The translations under genes were made by a program, and so were the position numbers. Below are positions 1 to 7,385 of a stretch of DNA of 64,000 nucleotides, piece by piece. Where the stretch lies: assembly GCF_016734805.1 (NCBI RefSeq), contig NZ_JAERQG010000001.1, forward strand, positions 620,001 through 684,000, written 5' to 3'. The stretch's first letter is position 1, and each line of letters starts with the position of its first letter. The DNA comes from Marivirga atlantica (GTDB lineage: Bacteria; Bacteroidota; Bacteroidia; Cytophagales; Cyclobacteriaceae). The notes below the pieces were generated by a model. It worked only from the letters and a program-made list of their open reading frames with translations, searched no databases and was not told the DNA's origin.

Positions 1-351
1 AAGCTGAATACCGCTCTTTTTGAAATTAATGAGAAATCTAATGAAATACATACCCAGAATGAGCAGCTTGTATTAGCACAAGAGAAACTAATTTGGTTGA
101 ATAACAACTTGGGAAAAATAGTTGAGGAAAGAACAGCTAAAATCAAAGCGCAAAATGAAATACTCATAAAGTATAGTCATACTAATGCCCATCAACTGAG
201 AGGTCCTGTAGCAAGACTTTTAGGCCTTGTTAATTTGTACAAAATAGAACAGAATCCTAACCCTGACATTTTCATTGAGAAGATTGCAAAACAGGTCATT
301 GAAATTGACGAGGTGGTTAAACAAATAAATGATGACTTAGGGAAAGCCTAA
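1..351 (+). CDS. C-terminal fragment of a DHp-only sensor-like protein (5' end outside window)
   Basis: The frame is open from base 1, so the start lies upstream. The visible 116 residues are a charged coiled coil followed by a helical hairpin with the motif NAHQLRGPVARLLGL, which resembles the H-box of histidine-kinase dimerisation domains. The protein stops 52 residues after that His, so there is no room for an ATP-binding (HATPase) domain. The same arrangement ends the proteins at 19854-21422 and 54853-55797. The residue after His is Gln, not the Glu/Asp usual in active kinases. The convergent MutS-like gene follows after 8 bases. The domain type is inferred from motif similarity; the N-terminal input domain is not visible. 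Confidence 0.75.
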   Translation, partial: KLNTALFEINEKSNEIHTQNEQLVLAQEKLIWLNNNLGKIVEERTAKIKAQNEILIKYSHTNAHQLRGPVARLLGLVNLYKIEQNPNPDIFIEKIAKQVIEIDEVVKQINDDLGKA

Positions 352-359
352 TTGTTAGA

Positions 360-2180
360 TCAAACTATCTCAATACCCATTTTTCTCATCAGCGGTACGG
401 CATTAAAGGTATGGCAAGGGCCTTGGTGTAATTTGTAATCAAACAGGATTTCATCTTCCTTCACTTCACTATTAAAACTGAAATTGGCGAACTCCTCCAA
501 TTCATTTTCAAGGCTGGCTAATGATAAATCGTGTGTGCTGATCAAACCCATGCTATAGGTTTTATTCAGTTGCCTGATCAAACTTTCTGCACCTTTATTC
601 CTGTCTTCAGAATTGGTGCCTTTTAATATTTCATCGAGCAGATAAAAAATGGGTTTAATGCTAAAGTTTTGAGTGAGATCAACTAATTGCTTAAGCCTCT
701 TAAGCTCCGCATAAAATGAGGAGGTATTCTCTGAAAGATCATCTTGCGTGCGCATACTGGTAAACAGCTGAAGCGGACTCAATGTGAACTGAGCAGCACA
801 GCAAACCGCTCCCATTTGAGCTAAAATAATATTAATACCTAATGAGCGCTCAAAAGTACTTTTCCCACTCATATTAGCACCAGTAATCAGTGTAAGGCTT
901 CCCTTACCCTGCATGCTAAAGTTATTACTAACTCGCTCATTATGCTTTATAAGTGGATGGCCAATAGCTTCTCCATTTAACACAAGCTTATTATTTTCAA
1001 AAACAGCTGTGCTGTAGCTTTCGTGCACAAAAGCAAAGCCTGCCAGACTTAGAAGCGCTTCAAAATTACCGATGGTATTAAACCAACCTCTTATGTTTTT
1101 ACCATATTTATAACGCCAGTTTTGACTACTGCTAAGCACCCAATAATCAGTCATCACAAAAGGATCAATCAGCCAGTACATCATACCATTTCGGGAGTGC
1201 ATCCAGGTAAGGCTTCTGTTTAAGATTTTAATTTTCTGTGCTGCATCAGGATTAGTCAATAAGGACTTTAGCTCGTTCAGATAGTCATTGCTAAAATCCC
1301 TTTCTGATACCATTTGAAACAAGCTGGTGTGTTGATTCAACAAATTTGAAAGATGCTCGGTATGTTTCTGGGTTTTGATGAATTCATTCTGAATGGGAGC
1401 CAACAAAAGGAAATTCAAAAACATAGAGGCTCCAATAAATGCAGGAGGAACAATACCTGCTATAACCAGAATAACAACACACCAGAATTGCGTGAGACCT
1501 AACACCCCCACAGCTTTTAACCAGGGTTTTGGCTTCGCATTAGCCTGCTCAAACCAATCAAATATTTTTGATAAGTCAGTTCTCTCGTTTTTATCATTTT
1601 GATGCAAACTATTTTCTGCCCACCAATCAAGCTGCCAGTCAAAATCATCTTTTAACTCGCTGATGGCTGCTTGCCTATTTTTAATCTCATCTTGTTCAGC
1701 ATGATTTTGAAACCATTTGGCAATGGTTGTTCTTCCGAAAGAGAGTTTACTTCTGTTGATCAAAGAGAACAGTGAATGTTTGCCAAAAACATCCATATCT
1801 GTAGTATATGGATGACTATGGTCTTCAAATTCTTCTCCACCATCGAGCTTGTTAAGGTCGAGCTTTAACCTGAGTATCTCATCAGCTAAAAAGTTTAACT
1901 TATTACTGACAAGGTTAAGCTGCTTTTTATAGTAATTGTGTTTTTGAACAAGCCATCCGAAGATAAAAGGACTTATAAGTAAAATAGCTGCTGATGCAGA
2001 TCCATTGCGTTCATTGATGAAATAAACGGCTGCAATAATGGCTGCCAGAAAAAATAACACCCTTACAGTGCCAAATTTATTAGTCTGCTTTTTAAGGATT
2101 TTCTTTTCTTCCTGAAACTGAGCAATCTTCTCTTCAAAAAGGGCTCTTCTTGCTTCCCAAAAGGGAGTTTGAGTTGTCAT
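360..2180 (-). CDS. Membrane-anchored MutS-family ATPase
   Basis: A 606-residue protein with a MutS-type ATPase at its C-terminus: Walker A GANMSGKST near residue 435, Walker B FYLLDEILKGT near 510, and a following STHD motif. The N-terminus has a charged coil, then hydrophobic segments at about 42-82, and another hydrophobic pair at about 228-262. The mismatch-recognition domain I of MutS and the Smr nuclease domain of MutS2 are both absent. Proteins of this type are common in Bacteroidota and annotated only as MutS-related. It starts 5 bases downstream of the tag gene on the same strand and probably shares its transcript. The ATPase fold is clear; a role in DNA repair is unproven, and the membrane segments argue for something other than classical mismatch repair. 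Confidence 0.85.
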   Translation of the reverse strand: MTTQTPFWEARRALFEEKIAQFQEEKKILKKQTNKFGTVRVLFFLAAIIAAVYFINERNGSASAAILLISPFIFGWLVQKHNYYKKQLNLVSNKLNFLADEILRLKLDLNKLDGGEEFEDHSHPYTTDMDVFGKHSLFSLINRSKLSFGRTTIAKWFQNHAEQDEIKNRQAAISELKDDFDWQLDWWAENSLHQNDKNERTDLSKIFDWFEQANAKPKPWLKAVGVLGLTQFWCVVILVIAGIVPPAFIGASMFLNFLLLAPIQNEFIKTQKHTEHLSNLLNQHTSLFQMVSERDFSNDYLNELKSLLTNPDAAQKIKILNRSLTWMHSRNGMMYWLIDPFVMTDYWVLSSSQNWRYKYGKNIRGWFNTIGNFEALLSLAGFAFVHESYSTAVFENNKLVLNGEAIGHPLIKHNERVSNNFSMQGKGSLTLITGANMSGKSTFERSLGINIILAQMGAVCCAAQFTLSPLQLFTSMRTQDDLSENTSSFYAELKRLKQLVDLTQNFSIKPIFYLLDEILKGTNSEDRNKGAESLIRQLNKTYSMGLISTHDLSLASLENELEEFANFSFNSEVKEDEILFDYKLHQGPCHTFNAVPLMRKMGIEIV

Positions 2181-2185
2181 AAATA

Positions 2186-2764
2186 TTAATTCTGAAGCTG
2201 GCTGTGTCTGAAACAGCTTGTAATATGGTCATTTACTAAACCACATGCCTGCATATGTGCATACATAATGGTGCTGCCTGCAAACTTAAAACCTCTTTTC
2301 TTTAAATCTTTGCTTAGTGCATCGGATTCTTTAGTGGTAGCAGGTACTTCTTTCATACTTTTCCATTCGTTCTGAATGGTTTTTCCGTCAACGAAAGACC
2401 ATATGTATTGGTTGAAGCTTCCGAACTCTTTTTGAATATTAATAAAAAGCTGAGCGTTGGTTATAGCACCTCTTACTTTTAATTTATTTCTAATGATACC
2501 TTCATCTTTGATGAGTCGTTCATAATCCGCGTCTGTAAACCTGGCTACTTTCTCTACATCAAAGCTGGCAAAGGCTTTTCGGTAGCCTTCTCTTCTTTTC
2601 AAAATGGTTAACCAGTTGAGCCCTGCCTGGGCACTTTCCAGAATAAGAAACTCAAAGTGTTTTTTATCATCATGTACAGGCACTCCCCATTCTTCATCAT
2701 GATACTTTTCATATAGCTCACTTCCTCTACACCAATCACAACGAACTTTCTCATTAGTGGACAT
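2186..2764 (-). CDS. tag: DNA-3-methyladenine glycosylase I
   Basis: Removes 3-methyladenine from alkylated DNA, the first step of base excision repair. The N-terminus reads RCDWCRGSELYEKYHDEEWG, matching the family's opening with a conserved Cys and the Y-H-D-x-E-W-G block. Further family blocks are WLTILKRREGYRKAF and a His-rich C-terminus. I placed the start at the ATG at 2764 (MSTNEKV) because residues from upstream Met codons have no counterpart in the family. This start overlaps the end of the SDR gene by 11 bases, suggesting translational coupling. The length of 192 residues is normal for Tag. Confidence 0.92.
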   Translation of the reverse strand: MSTNEKVRCDWCRGSELYEKYHDEEWGVPVHDDKKHFEFLILESAQAGLNWLTILKRREGYRKAFASFDVEKVARFTDADYERLIKDEGIIRNKLKVRGAITNAQLFINIQKEFGSFNQYIWSFVDGKTIQNEWKSMKEVPATTKESDALSKDLKKRGFKFAGSTIMYAHMQACGLVNDHITSCFRHSQLQN

Positions 2765-3518
2765 AACTTCCTGCATTAATGTCAATAGTTGTACCAGTAG
2801 CATGATCCATATGTCCGCTCAAAAGAAAAGCAATGGTGGGTGCTACATCTTCTGGTTGCGTTAATTCTTTCAAGGCGATATCACTTTTCGCAAAGTCTTC
2901 TCCATATTGATCAATGAATTTCTGAGCCATATCAGTTTTAGTGAAGCCAGGAGCAACAACAAAAGCTTTAATCTCATGCTTTCCATAAGCACGCGCAATA
3001 GATTTTGTGAGAGAAACTACTGCCGCTTTTGAGGTAGCGTATGCTAAATAGTCTTCGGTATCTCCTCTGAAGGCCGCTCTTGAGCTTAAAGTAATAATTC
3101 TCCCTCCGGTTTCCTGTTTCATGAATTGCTTAACAGAGCGCATACTTAATAGTCCTACAGCATTCACATTTACATCCATGGTGCGGAGCCAGTCATCTGT
3201 CCAGTCAATTACGCTTTTTTCAATTGATGAGGGAATAGCAATGCCAGCATTATTTACCAGTCCATCTAACCTGCCATTAAAGTAATCCATGGTTTCAGTA
3301 AAAAGTCGCGTAACTTCCATGGCACCACCCAGATCGGCTTTAATTAGGTGAAGTTGTGAGCCTAATTCTTTTTTCAGCCGCTCGGCTGCTTCTTCCTGAC
3401 TATGATAATTAGCCACCACGCTTGCACCACATTTGACTAGCAATCGGGAAATAGCAGCACCAATGCCGCGCGTGCCACCTGTTACAAGTATATGCTGATG
3501 CGATAAATCTATCTTCAT
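2754..3518 (-). CDS. Short-chain dehydrogenase/reductase (FabG-like)
   Basis: A classical SDR of 254 residues. It has the Rossmann nucleotide motif TGGTRGIG near residue 14, the NNAG motif near 90, a catalytic Ser in TLSSRAAF, and the YATSK active-site block (Tyr and Lys). The C-terminal region has the PEDVAPTIAFLLS block and INAGSYVH ending typical of FabG-like 3-oxoacyl-ACP reductases. The substrate cannot be read from the sequence. It is first in a minus-strand run with tag and the MutS-like gene, though no functional link to repair is evident. Confidence 0.88.
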   Translation of the reverse strand: MKIDLSHQHILVTGGTRGIGAAISRLLVKCGASVVANYHSQEEAAERLKKELGSQLHLIKADLGGAMEVTRLFTETMDYFNGRLDGLVNNAGIAIPSSIEKSVIDWTDDWLRTMDVNVNAVGLLSMRSVKQFMKQETGGRIITLSSRAAFRGDTEDYLAYATSKAAVVSLTKSIARAYGKHEIKAFVVAPGFTKTDMAQKFIDQYGEDFAKSDIALKELTQPEDVAPTIAFLLSGHMDHATGTTIDINAGSYVH

Positions 3519-3581
3519 AATAATAAAAGGTTGATTGTAGAGCTGTTTATAAATGTAAATTAATTATCACTTTTTAGCTAT

Positions 3582-3761
3582 TTATTGCGCTAATTCTGCA
3601 TGTAAATTAAGCACCTCACCCTCTTCAATATGTACATTAATCTGAAGTGGACGGCAACAAACTTCACAATCTTCTATGTAGGATTGCTCTTTGATGCTAG
3701 GATCAATCAGTACACTTACTTCTTGTAAACAGCTTGGACAAATGAAGAAATGTTCTATCAT
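3582..3761 (-). CDS. CPXCG-motif cysteine-rich protein
   Basis: A short gene of 59 residues. The translation begins MIEHFFICPSCLQEVSVLID and continues through DPSIKEQSYIEDCEVCCRPL to an acidic C-terminus. Two paired-Cys knuckles (CPSC and CEVCC) form a predicted zinc-ribbon, matching the family annotated as CPXCG-motif cysteine-rich domain proteins, whose function is unknown. It is oriented like the SDR operon but lies 63 bases upstream of it, so it may be the first gene of that transcript. Confidence 0.85.
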   Translation of the reverse strand: MIEHFFICPSCLQEVSVLIDPSIKEQSYIEDCEVCCRPLQINVHIEEGEVLNLHAELAQ

Positions 3762-3833
3762 AAAATATTAACTTGAGTTATCAATAACAGTTAAGCAAAA
3801 CGATCGTTTTAAAAAAAGCATAACAGACACTAT

Positions 3834-4379
3834 ATGAAAAAGCTATTCTTTTTACCAATCTTATTTATTTCCACTTTTACTTTCGCTCAAATGGGAGAGC
3901 AATTTCCTGATATGGAAGGCAATAGTTTAACCGATGAATTGATCAGTATACCTGATGCTACAAAAGGAAAGTACACTTTGGTAGGTGTGGCTTTTAGTAA
4001 AAAAGCCGAAGATGATTTAAAAAGCTGGTTTCAACCAATTTATGAAGCCTACGTGATGGAGGCCGATCCTAATGCACTAATTCCTGAAATGAAGCCTGAT
4101 GTAAATGTGGTGTTCATTCCTATGTTTACTGGCTTAAAAAGAGGAGCCTCGAAAGCAGCAACCAAAAAGATGCAGGAAGGTATTGATGAGAAACTTCACC
4201 CTAATGTCATGGTTTACAGCGGCAGCATGAGCGACTATGATGATATCCTTGGTTTAGAGGACAAAGAGTTGCCTTACTTTTTCGTGTTGGATAAAGCAGG
4301 AAAAATCATCTATGCCACCGATGGCAAAGCCAGCAATAAAAAACTAAATGACATAGATGAGCTGGTGAATGAGTTTTAA
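3834..4379 (+). CDS. Secreted thioredoxin-fold protein without a CXXC motif
   Basis: A 181-residue protein with a clear signal peptide (MKKLFFLPILFISTFTFAQ). The C-terminal stretch LPYFFVLDKAGKIIYAT resembles the cis-Pro, beta-strand region of TlpA/redoxin-type thioredoxin folds. No CXXC pair is present, so it is unlikely to act as a disulphide reductase. The early part (FPDMEGNSL, TKGKYTLVGVAFS) also fits the opening of a redoxin. A periplasmic location is inferred. The stop codon abuts the convergent CPBP gene with no gap. The fold call is moderately sure; the function is unknown. Confidence 0.6.
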   Translation: MKKLFFLPILFISTFTFAQMGEQFPDMEGNSLTDELISIPDATKGKYTLVGVAFSKKAEDDLKSWFQPIYEAYVMEADPNALIPEMKPDVNVVFIPMFTGLKRGASKAATKKMQEGIDEKLHPNVMVYSGSMSDYDDILGLEDKELPYFFVLDKAGKIIYATDGKASNKKLNDIDELVNEF

Positions 4380-5063
4380 TCATACGGCAACATATTGCAT
4401 CTGCAAATAGATAATCATGCCTGCATTGTAGACCCCATGGGCAAAAATTGAGGATGTTAGCCTTCCGGTAATTAAATAAAGAGCAGTATAAACTGAAGTG
4501 GGTACTAAAATATCTATCCATTCCAGCGTATTGCCTGGCAAATGACCTATGGCAAATACGAGTATGGAAAAGGAAGTAGCTATTATTAAGCCAAGCTTTT
4601 TATTCTCAAATAAGTCTTTCATGCCAGTAATGGTATACCCTCTATTGAAGATTTCTTCCGTTATGCCGCCACCTATTACACCTAAGCATAGGAAAAATAT
4701 AGCACCAGACCAGCTGCCATCAAAGTGCGAAAGGGTGTAAGTAAAATCTGCCTCAGTTATAGGGAAAATGTATAAGACCTGTAAGGCCCACCAAACCATG
4801 CCAAATAGTGTGCCCAATAGGATGTGCTTCCATTGAGGTTTTGTGAGCCCAATGTGTTGTAAACTTTTTCCCTTCTTCTTCAATGACCATCTCACAAGCA
4901 AAGTCACAGAGATGAACTGAAAAAGTGCCATCCACAAAAGGTTGATGCCTTGTTTGCCTCCTAAAGATTTAAATACTCCAAAAATAATGTCAGGGAGTAC
5001 GAAAAATGCATATCCTAAAATAAAAGTGAATATGTAGAGTAAGGTGCTTTTTAGTTTATTCAT
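4380..5063 (-). CDS. CPBP-family intramembrane metalloprotease (Rce1/Abi-like)
   Basis: A polytopic membrane protein of 227 residues. The family signature is visible: ITEEIFNRGY (EExxxR), then a His in FAIGHLPG, and a final His/Asn pair in FAHGVYNA. These residues would coordinate the metal of the CPBP (CAAX protease and bacteriocin-processing) family. The start at 5063 (MNKLKSTLLYIF) was chosen because the first membrane segment follows at once; it overlaps the upstream HTH gene by 8 bases, suggesting coupling. It is the last gene of a DUF2975-HTH-CPBP operon. The substrate is unknown. Confidence 0.85.
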   Translation of the reverse strand: MNKLKSTLLYIFTFILGYAFFVLPDIIFGVFKSLGGKQGINLLWMALFQFISVTLLVRWSLKKKGKSLQHIGLTKPQWKHILLGTLFGMVWWALQVLYIFPITEADFTYTLSHFDGSWSGAIFFLCLGVIGGGITEEIFNRGYTITGMKDLFENKKLGLIIATSFSILVFAIGHLPGNTLEWIDILVPTSVYTALYLITGRLTSSIFAHGVYNAGMIIYLQMQYVAV

Positions 5064-5277
5064 TTGATGATGATTTAGGTTCAAAGTCGATAATATCTCC
5101 GGGCTTACATTCCAACACCTCACAGATAGCTTCAAGTGTATTAAAGCGGATACCTTTTACATGTCCTTTCTTAAGTAATGAAAGGTTGGTCATGGAAACC
5201 CCTACTTTTTCTGATAATTCGGTCAGGGACATTTTTCTCTTGGCCATGACTACGTCTAAGTTGATGATAATAGGCAT
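5056..5277 (-). CDS. XRE/YozG-type helix-turn-helix regulator
   Basis: A compact 73-residue Cro/C1-type DNA-binding protein. It opens MPIIINLDVVMAKRKMSLTE and has the recognition region VSMTNLSLLKKG followed by the CKPGDIIDF closing block seen in small YozG-like regulators. Such regulators are commonly found beside DUF2975 membrane proteins. It lies 2 bases after the DUF2975 gene and overlaps the CPBP gene. It probably regulates its own operon; a perfect inverted repeat at 5978-6000 is a candidate operator. Confidence 0.92.
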   Translation of the reverse strand: MPIIINLDVVMAKRKMSLTELSEKVGVSMTNLSLLKKGHVKGIRFNTLEAICEVLECKPGDIIDFEPKSSSNE

Positions 5278-5279
5278 GG

Positions 5280-5930
5280 CTATATAAATGCTTTATTTTC
5301 AGTTTCTAAATAATGTCCTTTTCTGAATACCTCAGAAATCACCCATAATATCAGACTGATGATGAGGATGCTAAAGTTTAGGTCAGGAATTAAATAGCCT
5401 AAGACCTGTTTGTCAGCATCTTTCCATAAGTAAGGTTGGATCACTTGGGTGTCGTTAGCTGAATGCGCTTTTATGTAGAGGGCATAAACAGCATACTCAA
5501 TTATTTCATACAGGAAAACGAAGAATACTAGTAAGGACAACTGTTGAAGCTTTTTCACATTTCTGGCAGAAAATATTTCTCCTGCTTCAACTCTTTTAAA
5601 TAATCTGTGAGCAATTAATGTAGCCCAAAATATCAGGCCTATTTTGAGTATGCTATCGATGATCTTCAGGAGATAGTAGCTCCAGTGTTCACTTGAAAAC
5701 TTAATGTATCCTTTGCTACGGATGAAATCATAAGAGGTATAATGCTTCAATTCAGCATTCTCAAAAGTAATGTCTACAGGGTATGTGGAAATAAGCTCAC
5801 CTTCACCACTGATAGCAAATATAAAAGAGCCAATAACGTAAAGGATGACAATGCCTAAAAGGATCAGTGTGAGCTTACTTAAAAAGACAAGGCTTTTTAA
5901 AACTAGAGGATGTTTCTTCATTTTATGCAA
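5280..5930 (-). CDS. DUF2975 membrane protein
   Basis: A 216-residue protein with four predicted membrane segments (about residues 12-36, 86-106, 123-148 and 180-200). The block IFSARNVKKLQQLSLLVFF between the second and third segments is characteristic of DUF2975. An extracytoplasmic region lies between segments one and two. DUF2975 genes are usually followed by a YozG-type regulator, as here. Molecular function is unknown; co-transcription suggests that the protein works with, or is sensed by, the regulator. Confidence 0.82.
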   Translation of the reverse strand: MHKMKKHPLVLKSLVFLSKLTLILLGIVILYVIGSFIFAISGEGELISTYPVDITFENAELKHYTSYDFIRSKGYIKFSSEHWSYYLLKIIDSILKIGLIFWATLIAHRLFKRVEAGEIFSARNVKKLQQLSLLVFFVFLYEIIEYAVYALYIKAHSANDTQVIQPYLWKDADKQVLGYLIPDLNFSILIISLILWVISEVFRKGHYLETENKAFI

Positions 5931-5952
5931 GTAATTACTTTAGCAAATCTCG

Positions 5953-6000
5953 CATAAAATTTATGTATTGCAAATAATATTTTATGTTTTACATAAAATA
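5953..6000. promoter_or_regulatory. Candidate operator: paired palindromes upstream of the DUF2975-HTH-CPBP operon
   Basis: Two inverted repeats sit just upstream of the start codon at 5930. The first is CATAAA-A-TTTATG (5953-5965). The second is a perfect 10-bp inverted repeat, TATTTTATGT-TTT-ACATAAAATA (5978-6000). Both are built from the same CATAAA/TTTATG half-site, and a further TTATG half-site lies at the start codon. Repeated half-sites next to a regulator operon suggest autoregulation by the HTH protein; this is inference. Confidence 0.5.
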
Positions 6001-6039
6001 ATTTACGAAAATGAAGAGTTTGATATCAAGTTTTCCCTA

Positions 6040-6582
6040 TCAATTGGCCATCTCATAAGCATCTTTTAACCACTCAATCAGCTGATTATCAAGCTGATTT
6101 ATATCAGTAATTTGTACCCTGTGCGTACACATAGTACCAAAAGGACCAGAATTTTCTAATCTGTCAGTGGTTTCAACACCTGGAAGTTTTAATCCTAAAT
6201 CAATTCTTGCTTTGGTTGCGGGTTTTATTAACGCAAACTGTCTTTTTCTAATAATACTAACTGTTGTTTTTTTAGGAGTGATTGTAACGTCTTTGCCAAA
6301 ACCAGACATTACCTCAATCAGCTTTTTATAGATAGGTTTTAAGTCTTCTTTCCCTTTATATTGACTTTCTACTAAATCCTCTGCAGAATCGTCATTATCC
6401 TTTGAAAGTGATACAATAGTATTAGCGAAGCCATGTGTTACACCGTGTTCTTCTTTCAGGAATTTTACGGCTTGCCCATGTTTCTCAAAGGCCTTTTCTT
6501 TTAGTATTTTCTTCCATTGTTCAAGTGACTTGCCAGTCTTCTCAGGCATATTGTCAATCATGGTTTGTAGTTGTGGTTCCAT
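6040..6582 (-). CDS. DUF4287 and DUF5655 domain protein
   Basis: A 180-residue cytosolic protein with two recognisable domains of unknown function. Residues 1-65 match DUF4287 (KTGKSLEQWKKILKE, then HGVTHGFANTIVSLS). Residues 75-178 match DUF5655 (YKGKEDLKPIYKKLIEVM, then KRQFALIKPATKARIDLGLK). The fusion of these two domains is common in soil and aquatic bacteria. No catalytic residues can be named. It stands alone between the regulator operon and the oxidase-like gene. Confidence 0.85.
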   Translation of the reverse strand: MEPQLQTMIDNMPEKTGKSLEQWKKILKEKAFEKHGQAVKFLKEEHGVTHGFANTIVSLSKDNDDSAEDLVESQYKGKEDLKPIYKKLIEVMSGFGKDVTITPKKTTVSIIRKRQFALIKPATKARIDLGLKLPGVETTDRLENSGPFGTMCTHRVQITDINQLDNQLIEWLKDAYEMAN

Positions 6583-6646
6583 ACTGTTTTGGTTTAAGCT
6601 TATTTAAAGATAAAACTTTTACCAAAATCAGAAATAAAAGATGGAA

Positions 6647-7261
6647 CTATAAAAACACCCAAAAACTAATAATCAAGATCATCCATAGCACGCCTAAAAA
6701 GTGCCAGACTTTTGTGAGTAGCTCATACTTTAAATGCCAGTACGGATTGGTTTCTGCCATTAGGTATTTAATAGGGTCACGCATGATGCCTTTTGTCTGA
6801 AAAATAAGCACACCCAAATAAGTATGAGCAGCAATAAAGTGCAAAGCATGCAATCCTGTAAGAATATATAGAAATGAAGAAGCTATTCCTGAATTGAATA
6901 GATTTCCTGATTCAATCAGCTCTCTATATCCCATTAACTGGCAAAAAGCGAAGCCTACCCCCAGCAGAAAAGTATAGCGCATAGTAGTTACCAGAGCCTT
7001 ATGGGCATTGGCTTTAAACAATTTTCTAATGGGATTAATAAAGTAACTCGAGGAAATAATCAGTATGGTACTGATAATGAATATGGATGGCACTTCCACA
7101 TTAACCTCCTCCACATTGCTCAAGCTTACGAAAAATGAAATAAGCAGAAACAGGAAAATCAGGCTACTACCAAACAAACCCAAAATGAGAATCATTTTAT
7201 AAGGATGCATGCGTTCAACGCGCTCAAAAAAACTTAAATCCTGTTTTGTACGCTTTTCCAT
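6647..7261 (-). CDS. Stand-alone cytochrome c oxidase subunit III-like protein
   Basis: A 204-residue membrane protein with five predicted segments. Family marks are ILTGLHALHF in the third segment and TKVWHFLGVLWMILI in the last, equivalent to the conserved His/Glu and WHF-VW motifs of heme-copper oxidase subunit III. No subunit I or II is nearby, so it is an orphan subunit or an accessory factor. The start overlaps nothing; the divergent mfd gene begins about 125 bases away. Confidence 0.8.
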   Translation of the reverse strand: MEKRTKQDLSFFERVERMHPYKMILILGLFGSSLIFLFLLISFFVSLSNVEEVNVEVPSIFIISTILIISSSYFINPIRKLFKANAHKALVTTMRYTFLLGVGFAFCQLMGYRELIESGNLFNSGIASSFLYILTGLHALHFIAAHTYLGVLIFQTKGIMRDPIKYLMAETNPYWHLKYELLTKVWHFLGVLWMILIISFWVFL

Positions 7262-7328
7262 TAGCTGAAGTAATTGTTAAGCTTTTGCAATGTTATATGA
7301 ACCATGTACCATTGATAATAGTTTGTTT

Positions 7329-7336
7329 TACCTTTG
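7329..7336 (+). promoter_or_regulatory. Candidate Bacteroidota -7 element for mfd
   Basis: TACCTTTG matches the TAnnTTTG consensus of Bacteroidota promoters. It lies about 50 bases before the TTG chosen as the mfd start and downstream of the earlier in-frame ATG at 7290, supporting the later start. A TTG at 7312-7314 is closer than the usual -33 spacing, so the upstream element is weak. Confidence 0.45.
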
Positions 7337-7385
7337 CGTTGCGTCTGAAAAATTTTCGCAGCTTATTTCATTAAATCTACAGATT

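Noticed and set aside
360-2180. MutS2 (recombination suppressor)
   Set aside because: No Smr domain at the C-terminus, and membrane segments are present.
7290-7385. Longer N-terminus for Mfd from the ATG at 7290
   Set aside because: The extra residues do not resemble Mfd, and a good -7 element lies inside this stretch.
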